DNA from: Pseudomonadota bacterium
Lineage (GTDB): Bacteria; Pseudomonadota; Alphaproteobacteria; Acetobacterales; Acetobacteraceae
DNA length: 10,677 nt
Reading direction: 5' to 3'
Assembly (NCBI GenBank): GCA_021826565.1
Contig: JAKAZJ010000027.1
Coordinates: forward strand, 1-10,677
Part shown: piece by piece, positions 6,312 through 10,677 of the stretch
Layout of the letters: every line of letters begins with the position of its first letter
Numbering within the stretch: the stretch's first letter is position 1
Program-made: the position numbers and the translations under genes
Notes under the pieces: model-generated
Told to the model about the DNA's origin: nothing
What the model saw: the letters and a program-made list of their open reading frames with translations, nothing else
Database searches by the model: none

Positions 6312-6806
6312 ATGCCCAAGATGACGCTCGATGACATCGTCAACGCCCGCAAGGCGCTGGAGAAGGAGCTCGACGAGTACGACGCCGACCAGAAAAAGCT
6401 GCAGACCCGCATCAACAAGACGATGGGCGAATATCGCACCATCGCCGAGGGGATGGATCACGGCCGCGACGTCATCGCCGACCAAAAGAAGGAACTCAAG
6501 GACGCCTACACGGCCTGGGACAAAATGTCGGACAAGCTCCAGCGAATCAAATCCGACGTCACCACGGTGGGTAAAGAAGCCAAGGCGACCACTCCCGGGC
6601 TGGATAAATTCGCCGACGCGGCAGAGAAGCTGTCGAAGGCGCTGGCGTCCTGCGGCGGCGATCTCGCCGAGATCAAGGCCGAAAACGAGACCATCAAGAA
6701 GCTGACCAAGGTCGCCGGACGGCTGGGCGCGGACTACAGCAACATCATCCAGCAGACCGACGGGTTGCCAAAGGACCCGGCCGCGCCGCCGCCGATCTCG
6801 GCCTGA
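6312..6806 (+). CDS. Uncharacterised lysine-rich, helical coiled-coil-like protein
   Basis: 164 aa; I do not recognise the family. ATG 6312 is preceded by GGGAGAG (6301-6307), a good ribosome site. There is no signal peptide and no membrane segment. The sequence is almost wholly charged and helical: about residues 5-95 (ALEKELDEYDADQKKLQTRI, then DQKKELKDAYTAWDKMSDK) look like one or two long amphipathic helices, a break follows at TTPG, then a second helical stretch at about 105-150 and a Pro-rich tail (DPAAPPPISA). Lysine is about 13 percent (22 K against 6 R), whereas neighbouring proteins are Arg- and Ala-rich. There is a single Cys. It sits downstream of a tRNA-Leu with no gene-order logic, and converges on mutL. 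A structural or scaffold role is possible but not shown. Third positions are still GC-rich, so it is adapted to the host. Confidence 0.8.
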   Translation: MPKMTLDDIVNARKALEKELDEYDADQKKLQTRINKTMGEYRTIAEGMDHGRDVIADQKKELKDAYTAWDKMSDKLQRIKSDVTTVGKEAKATTPGLDKFADAAEKLSKALASCGGDLAEIKAENETIKKLTKVAGRLGADYSNIIQQTDGLPKDPAAPPPISA

Positions 6807-6819
6807 AAATCTGCCATTG

Positions 6820-6854
6820 CGCGCGGGCAGCTTGGGTTCCGACGCTGGCGCGCG
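6820..6854. terminator. Imperfect hairpin between converging genes
   Basis: CGCGCG (6820-6825) pairs with CGCGCG (6849-6854) and CAGC (6828-6831) with GCTG (6844-6847) around a 12-nt loop, with a small internal bulge. It lies in the 141-bp gap between the coiled-coil gene and the mutL stop. No T-run is present, so it is only a candidate. Confidence 0.25.
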
Positions 6855-6947
6855 TGGGGTGCATGTTCCCGGGGAGCGCGTGCGAATGGATGTTCCGCGA
6901 CGGCAATGGTCAGGATCGACACCGCTCTACCATCATGCAGGCACCCG

Positions 6948-8756
6948 CTAGCCGCGGCGGAACAATGCCGCCAGGTCTCCGGCCGCGAACGTGAGGACGG
7001 TCGGGCGGCCGTGGCTGCATGTCGCTGCCCGCGGCGTGGCTTCCATCCGGCGCAACAGGGCGTCCATTTCCTCGGCGCGCAGCCGCCGCCCGGCACGGAT
7101 CGAGCCGTGGCAGGCCAGTCGCGCAAGCGCCGCGTCCAGCCGCGCCCGCAACGCCGCGGCCGGGGTTTCGCCATCACCAGGCGTATCCCCTGGACCGTCC
7201 CCGCCAGCATCCCATTCCGCCAGTTCATCGGCCAGGTCGCGCAGCAGCGGCGCCGGGTCGGGCGTGCCCAGCAGCGCCGGCAGGGCACGCACCAGCACGG
7301 TCCCGGGGCCAAAGCCTTCCAGCTCCAGTCCCAACCGCGCCAGCGCCGGGGCCTGGGCAACCAGCCGCGCCGCGTCCGCCGCCGCCAACTCCACCACCGC
7401 CGGCACCAGCAGCGCCTGGGCGCGCACCCCGCCGGCCACCAGCTGTGCGGCCAGCGCCTCATGCGTCAGGCGTTCATGCGCCGCGTGCTGATCGACCAGA
7501 ACCAGGGCGCCGTCGGCGGCAACCGCGACGATGTAGGTGTCGGCCACCTGGCCCAGCGGCGCGCCCAGGGGATGCGCCGCGCTCGGCGCCACGCTTGCCA
7601 CCGGCGCCGTTGCGGGCGGGGTCGGAAACGGCAAGCTGGCCTCGGCCAGACCGTTCACGGCGCCGGGCATCCCACCAACCGGCACCGATCCCCAAGCGGG
7701 CCGCGCACCCCAGCCCAGGCGTCCGGGGGAACGAAAGGACAGCGGAGGACGCACCGGCGGCACCGCGCTGCCGGCGGCGCCGGCCAGCGCCCGCCCGATC
7801 GCGCCGATCACCAGGGCGCGGACCTCGCCCGGATCGCGGAAACGCAGTTCGGCCTTGGCCGGATGGACGTTCACGTCCAGCGCCTCGGGCGGTAGATCCA
7901 GCCACAGCGCGGCCACCGGATGGCGGCCGGCGGCGATCACGGCGCGATAGGCCACGCGCAAAGCAGTTTTCAGCACCGGATCGGCCACCGGGCGGCCGTT
8001 CACGGTCAGCGCCTGGGCAGCGGCGGTGGCGCGCGTCACCGCCGGCGAGGCGACGAAGCCCGCCAACCGCATCTCCCCCCGGGTCGCGTCGAGCGCGATC
8101 AGCGCCGCGGCGGCATCCGGGCCCAACAAAGCGGCAGCCCGGGCGGCGCGGTCCTGGGCGGGAAGGTCGAAGACCACGCGCGCATCGGTCGTGAAGCGGA
8201 ACGCCACGCCCGGCGCGGCCAGCGCCAGGCGGCGCACCGCCATTTCGGCGTGTTCGGCTTCCAGGCGCGGCGATTTCAGGAATTTGCGCCGCGCCGGAGT
8301 GGCGAAGAACAAGTCGCGCATCTCTGCCCTGGTTCCGGGCGCGCCGGCAGCGGGGACCACCGGGGCAACCGTGCCCCCATCCACGGCGATGGTCCAGGCA
8401 TTGGGTGCGCCCGCGGGGCGGGAGGTCAAGGCGAGACGCGCGGCGGCGCCGATCGACGGCAGTGCCTCGCCCCGGAATCCCAGGGTGGCGATCCGGACCA
8501 GATCGTCGTCTGGCAGCTTGGACGTGGCGTGACGCTGCACGGCGAGGGCGAGCGAGGCCGCATCCATGCCGCATCCGTCATCGACCACCTCGATCCGTTC
8601 GATCCCGCCACCGGCGATCGCAATGGCGATGCGGGTGGCGCCCGCATCCAGCGCGTTCTCCACCAGTTCCTTCACCGCCGCGGCCGGGCGCTCGATCACC
8701 TCGCCGGCGGCGATGCGGTTGACCAGGATCTCCGGCAGGATGCGCAAGCTGGGCAT
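6948..8756 (-). CDS. mutL: DNA mismatch repair protein MutL (nicking-endonuclease type)
   Basis: 602 aa. MutL links mismatch recognition by MutS to strand incision. The N-terminal GHKL ATPase is intact: KELVENALDAGAT (catalytic E30, Mg-binding N34), DDGCGM at 59-64 and TLGFRGEAL at 91-99. The ribosomal S5-like fold ends with DVNVHPAKAELRF. A Pro/Ala-rich linker (about 325-400) leads to the C-terminal dimerisation and endonuclease domain, which has DQHAAHERLTHE (from D422, matching DQHA-x2-E-x4-E), ACHGSIRAGRRL and CSHGRP (from C580). These metal-site motifs are found in MutL of species without MutH, so the protein should nick DNA itself. ATG 8756 gives the standard MutL N terminus (PSLRILPEILVNRIAAGEV). 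It overlaps by one base the stop of a 21-codon upstream ORF. Confidence 0.97.
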   Translation of the reverse strand: MPSLRILPEILVNRIAAGEVIERPAAAVKELVENALDAGATRIAIAIAGGGIERIEVVDDGCGMDAASLALAVQRHATSKLPDDDLVRIATLGFRGEALPSIGAAARLALTSRPAGAPNAWTIAVDGGTVAPVVPAAGAPGTRAEMRDLFFATPARRKFLKSPRLEAEHAEMAVRRLALAAPGVAFRFTTDARVVFDLPAQDRAARAAALLGPDAAAALIALDATRGEMRLAGFVASPAVTRATAAAQALTVNGRPVADPVLKTALRVAYRAVIAAGRHPVAALWLDLPPEALDVNVHPAKAELRFRDPGEVRALVIGAIGRALAGAAGSAVPPVRPPLSFRSPGRLGWGARPAWGSVPVGGMPGAVNGLAEASLPFPTPPATAPVASVAPSAAHPLGAPLGQVADTYIVAVAADGALVLVDQHAAHERLTHEALAAQLVAGGVRAQALLVPAVVELAAADAARLVAQAPALARLGLELEGFGPGTVLVRALPALLGTPDPAPLLRDLADELAEWDAGGDGPGDTPGDGETPAAALRARLDAALARLACHGSIRAGRRLRAEEMDALLRRMEATPRAATCSHGRPTVLTFAAGDLAALFRRG

Positions 8757-8821
8757 CAGCCTGACCCACGACGCCGCCCGAGGCGGACGATCAGCAGGAT
8801 GAAGCGGAACTGGGGCGCCAT
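8756..8821 (-). CDS. Possible 21-aa upstream ORF before mutL
   Basis: Read on the minus strand, ATG at 8821 opens a 21-codon frame (MAPQFRFILLIVRLGRRRGSG) whose TGA shares its last base with the mutL ATG. A TATAGA box (8833-8828) ends six bases before this ATG, which would place the transcript start at or near the A of ATG, i.e. a leaderless message. No convincing -35 is seen and the peptide, a short hydrophobic run plus Arg cluster, matches nothing I know. It may be chance sequence. Confidence 0.2.
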   Translation of the reverse strand: MAPQFRFILLIVRLGRRRGSG

Positions 8822-8848
8822 GGCAACTCTATAGGCGCTGCCCCGGGC

Positions 8849-8887
8849 GGGGACCAGCACGGGAGACCAGCATGGGGGACCAGCATG
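8849..8887. repeat. Three 13-bp tandem repeats in the mutL-DUF1045 gap
   Basis: GGGGACCAGCACG (8849-8861), GGAGACCAGCATG (8862-8874) and GGGGACCAGCATG (8875-8887) are head-to-tail with two differences in all. Units two and three each read as a ribosome-site-like purine run followed by ATG. They may be protein-binding iterons, or a slippage product that duplicated a start region. Confidence 0.75.
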
Positions 8888-8986
8888 ACGGTGGGATTTT
8901 CGTTTTGCCGATGCTCGCCCGGTCTTGGCGCGACAGCCGCTGAAACGGTGCTAGAAAGCGCGTTCAACAGCCATCGCACGCGATGA
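8885..8986 (+). CDS. Possible 33-aa ORF starting in the third tandem repeat
   Basis: ATG 8885, preceded by GGGGA with suitable spacing, opens a 33-codon frame (MTVGFSFCRCSPGLGA...) ending in TGA 8984-8986. That stop overlaps the ATG of the next small ORF as ATGA. No family is recognised, and coding status is not shown beyond start and stop context. Confidence 0.15.
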   Translation: MTVGFSFCRCSPGLGATAAETVLESAFNSHRTR

Positions 8987-9072
8987 TGGTGGAAGATTCA
9001 AAGGGACGACGGATGCCACCCGGCACGAGTTTTCCCCCGCTGCGTCGGGGGTGCGCGATGAGCAGGCGATGA
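8983..9072 (+). CDS. Possible 29-aa ORF coupled to the DUF1045 gene
   Basis: ATG 8983 opens 29 codons; a better start inside it is ATG 9013, with AAGGGA (9001-9006) six bases upstream, giving 19 residues (MPPGTSFPPLRRGCAMSRR). The TGA (9070-9072) overlaps the DUF1045 start as ATGA. A 6-bp-stem hairpin (9034-9051) lies inside. It could be a leader ORF that feeds ribosomes to the downstream start, which has a weak ribosome site of its own, or may be chance. Confidence 0.2.
   Translation: MMVEDSKGRRMPPGTSFPPLRRGCAMSRR
9034..9051 (+). other. Hairpin just upstream of the DUF1045 start
   Basis: CCCCCG (9034-9039), loop CTGCGT, CGGGGG (9046-9051), 17 nt before ATG 9069. It argues against the alternative GTG start at 9051, which would be buried in the stem. 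No T-run follows, so termination is not implied. Confidence 0.4.
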
Positions 9073-9752
9073 CCGCGCCGGCGCGACTCGCGCTGTATTT
9101 CGCACCGGAGCCGGACGATCCGCTGGCCAGCGCCGGCCCAGCCTGGCTCGGCCGCGACGCGGAGACCGGCGCCGCGCTCGTCCAACCAGCCCTGCCCGAC
9201 ATCGCCGCAGCCACCGCGGACCCGCGCCGCTACGGTTTCCACGCCACGCTGAAGCCTCCGTTCCGCCTGGCCGACGGCGTCAACTGGGCCGATGCAATCG
9301 CCGCCGCCGAAACTCTGGCCGCCAGCGTTGCCCCGTTCCCGCTACCGCCGCTGGCCGTGGCCGAAATCGGCGGGTTCCTCGCGCTGCGCGAAACCGCCCC
9401 CTGCCCGCCGCTCCAGGCGCTGGCGGATGTGGCCGTGGCCTGGCTGGATCCGCTGCGCGCCCCGCCGCCGCCCGAGGAACTGGCCCGCCGCCGGCGTCAC
9501 GACCTGTCCCCCGCGCAAGCCGGGATGCTGGCGCGCTGGGGCTACCCGTACGTGTTCGGCACCTGGTTCTTCCACATGACGCTGACCGAACGTCTGGACC
9601 CCGCCCCGCGCGCTGCGTGGCGCGCGCGGGCGGAGGCGTTCCTCGCGCCTGCCCTGGCCGCACCGCGGGCGCTTCGCTCGGTCTGCCTGTTCACCGAGGC
9701 CGCGCCCGGGGCGCCGTTCCGCCTGGCGCTGCGTCTGCCTTTGCGAGGCTGA
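9069..9752 (+). CDS. DUF1045 / phosphonate-operon-associated 2H phosphoesterase-like protein
   Basis: 227 aa from ATG 9069. The start LALYFAPEPDDPL...WLGRD and the block RRYGFHATLKPPFRL are the signature of the DUF1045 family, annotated as putative phosphonate metabolism protein and usually found in C-P lyase (phn) gene clusters. Two His-x-Thr motifs, HATL (H58, T60) and HMTL (H169, T171), give the active-site pattern of the 2H phosphoesterase superfamily, so hydrolysis or transesterification of a phosphoester is plausible, e.g. a cyclic ribose phosphate; the substrate is not established. HDLSPAQAGMLARWGYPYV is another conserved family block. A GTG start at 9051 would add six residues but lies in a hairpin. 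The gene converges on phnN and the two reading frames overlap by 62 bp. There is no signal peptide. Confidence 0.87.
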   Translation: MTAPARLALYFAPEPDDPLASAGPAWLGRDAETGAALVQPALPDIAAATADPRRYGFHATLKPPFRLADGVNWADAIAAAETLAASVAPFPLPPLAVAEIGGFLALRETAPCPPLQALADVAVAWLDPLRAPPPPEELARRRRHDLSPAQAGMLARWGYPYVFGTWFFHMTLTERLDPAPRAAWRARAEAFLAPALAAPRALRSVCLFTEAAPGAPFRLALRLPLRG

Positions 9753-10272
9753 GCAGGGCGGTGAGAAACCGCGCCGCTCCCACCGCCGGCGTGGCGTCGT
9801 TGACCACCGCGCGCGAGCAGATCCCAGTTGGCAGGGCCACGTCGCGGGCCAGGCGCGCGGCGCGATCCGCGGCATCCTCGCGCCCGCGCGCGGCCAGGCG
9901 CGCGGCCAGCAGCGCGGGCGGGGCGGTGACCAGGATCACGCCCACCGGAAAGCGCGCCGCTGCCGCGGCGATCACCGCGCGCGAGACATTCGCCACCACG
10001 CAGCAGCCGGCCGCCAGATCGGCGGCGATGGCGGACGGAATGCCATAGGACAGGCCATGCGCCTGCCATTGCAGCGCGAAATCGCGGGAAGCGAAGTCCG
10101 CCATGGTGGCGGGTTCATGGTCCTCGCCGCCGGCATCGGCGGGGCGTGTGATAACACGGCGCGGGAAGCGGAAGCGCGCGTCCCCGGCCAGGGTGGCGCG
10201 TGCGGCGGCGAGCAGTGTGTCCTTGCCCGCGCCGGACGGTCCCACCACCAGGATCAGGCGGCCGGCAGGCAC
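9691..10272 (-). CDS. phnN: Ribose 1,5-bisphosphate phosphokinase PhnN
   Basis: 193 aa, guanylate-kinase-like fold. PhnN phosphorylates ribose 1,5-bisphosphate with ATP to give PRPP, the last step of recovering the sugar in C-P lyase phosphonate breakdown and an alternative PRPP route. LILVVGPSGAGKDTLL is the P-loop (G11-D18), FRFPRRVITRPADAGGEDHEP matches the PhnN substrate region, and LTALLSLA near the end closes the conserved part. The start is GTG 10272; an in-frame stop lies only a few codons upstream and no clear ribosome site is visible. The last ~16 residues (ADAAPGGTAPRARPR) read antisense through the end of the DUF1045 gene and look like an unconserved extension. No phnGHIJKLM genes are present in the window. 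ppa lies 108 bp upstream on the same strand. Confidence 0.9.
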   Translation of the reverse strand: MPAGRLILVVGPSGAGKDTLLAAARATLAGDARFRFPRRVITRPADAGGEDHEPATMADFASRDFALQWQAHGLSYGIPSAIAADLAAGCCVVANVSRAVIAAAAARFPVGVILVTAPPALLAARLAARGREDAADRAARLARDVALPTGICSRAVVNDATPAVGAARFLTALLSLAKADAAPGGTAPRARPR

Positions 10273-10380
10273 GGTGCGATCAGCGCGTGAAAATCAATCG
10301 AAGCCGTGAATGAACGCCTGCTGAAATTGCGCGGGCTTTCCTCCGGATTCGGCAGTTCGCGGGCACGCATTCGCAAACTC

Positions 10381-10677
10381 TCAGTGGCTGGCGGCAGCGA
10401 TCGCGGCGGTAATGCAGGCCTCGGCCTCGGCGCGGTCCGCCCAGCCGGTGACCTTCACCCATTTGTCGGTTTCCAGGTCCTTGTAGCGCTGGAAGAAATG
10501 CTCGATCGCGGCGCGGGTGATCGGCGGCAGGTCGGTGATGGATTCAACCGCGGAATGATGCGGATGGACGCGGTCATGGGGCACGCAGATGATCTTCTCG
10601 TCCGGTCCCTTCTCATCTTCCATGCGCAGCATCCCGATCGGGCGCGCGCGCACCACCGCGCCGGGCACCACCTGCGA
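10381..10677 (-). CDS. ppa: Inorganic pyrophosphatase, C-terminal part (cut by window edge)
   Basis: The visible 98 residues start in frame at the right edge (SQVVPGAVVRARPIGML) and end in TGA at 10381-10383. MEDEKGPDEKI matches the acidic metal-binding segment of family I pyrophosphatases (Asp97, Asp102 and Lys104 of the E. coli enzyme), and HFFQRYKDLE...KWVKVTGW is the strongly conserved C-terminal block. The enzyme hydrolyses PPi to two phosphates in the cytoplasm and drives biosynthetic reactions that release PPi. The N-terminal part, with the other metal-binding Asp residues, lies outside the window, as does the start. An internal GTG at 10671 is not the real start. Confidence 0.96.
   Translation of the reverse strand, partial: SQVVPGAVVRARPIGMLRMEDEKGPDEKIICVPHDRVHPHHSAVESITDLPPITRAAIEHFFQRYKDLETDKWVKVTGWADRAEAEACITAAIAAASH

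Noticed and set aside
6088..6806. Integrated element at tRNA-Leu(CAA) with attL/attR
   Set aside because: No integrase is present and I could not find a second copy of the tRNA 3' end sequence in the window; only the position and the composition of the next gene hint at insertion.
10273..10380. Strong GGAGGAAAG ribosome-like site on the minus strand (10344-10336) between ppa and phnN
   Set aside because: No start codon follows at a usable distance on that strand, so no gene is supported; the gap otherwise shows no clear promoter or terminator.
1..10677. CRISPR array, IS element, rRNA, riboswitch or defence island
   Set aside because: No regularly spaced repeats, transposase motifs, rRNA sequence or known aptamer core were seen on either strand.

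Overview
The window looks like chromosomal housekeeping DNA from a high-GC alphaproteobacterium, most likely of the Rhodospirillales/Acetobacteraceae type. The case rests on strong G/C bias at third codon positions, an NrnC-type diribonuclease (a mainly alphaproteobacterial family), a MutL carrying the nicking-endonuclease motifs expected where MutH is absent, and a REP-like palindrome of the kind common in alphaproteobacteria. The family placement is inference; no rRNA or whole-genome context is visible. I see no CRISPR array, transposase, phage gene or recognisable defence system.

Left part (1-3956, + strand): the tail of an HNH endonuclease and a hairpin, then a REP-like palindrome that overlaps the 5' edge of the RNase R reading frame. 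The rnr product has its cold-shock, RNB and S1 parts but not the usual N-terminal winged-helix domain. Its stop overlaps the GTG start of an exported S41 carboxyl-terminal protease. A GC-rich hairpin closes this block and also lies at the 3' end of the converging flavin dehydrogenase gene.

Middle (3957-6806): an FMN-dependent alpha-hydroxy-acid dehydrogenase (- strand) diverges from tRNA-Leu(CAG). Both candidate promoters have their -35 box in the two arms of one small palindrome. tRNA-Leu(CAG), nrnC and tRNA-Leu(CAA) follow within about 0.9 kb, and nrnC starts only 20 nt after the tRNA CCA. Downstream of the second tRNA is an unrecognised lysine-rich, coiled-coil-like gene that differs in composition from everything around it.

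Right part (6948-10677): mutL (- strand), a 247-bp divergent interval holding three 13-bp tandem repeats and overlapping very short ORFs, then a DUF1045-type 2H phosphoesterase (+) converging on and overlapping phnN (-). Both are families usually met in phosphonate (C-P lyase) operons, but no phnGHIJKLM is in view. The C-terminal part of inorganic pyrophosphatase (-) runs off the right edge. PhnN makes PRPP, and pyrophosphatase removes the PPi released by PRPP-using reactions, so the two may be functionally related, though no operon is demonstrated.

Most genes are ordinary. The points most worth a second look are the truncated RNase R next to the REP-like element, the shared-palindrome divergent promoter, the tRNA/nrnC/tRNA arrangement, the odd coiled-coil gene, and the repeat plus short-ORF chain before the DUF1045 gene.
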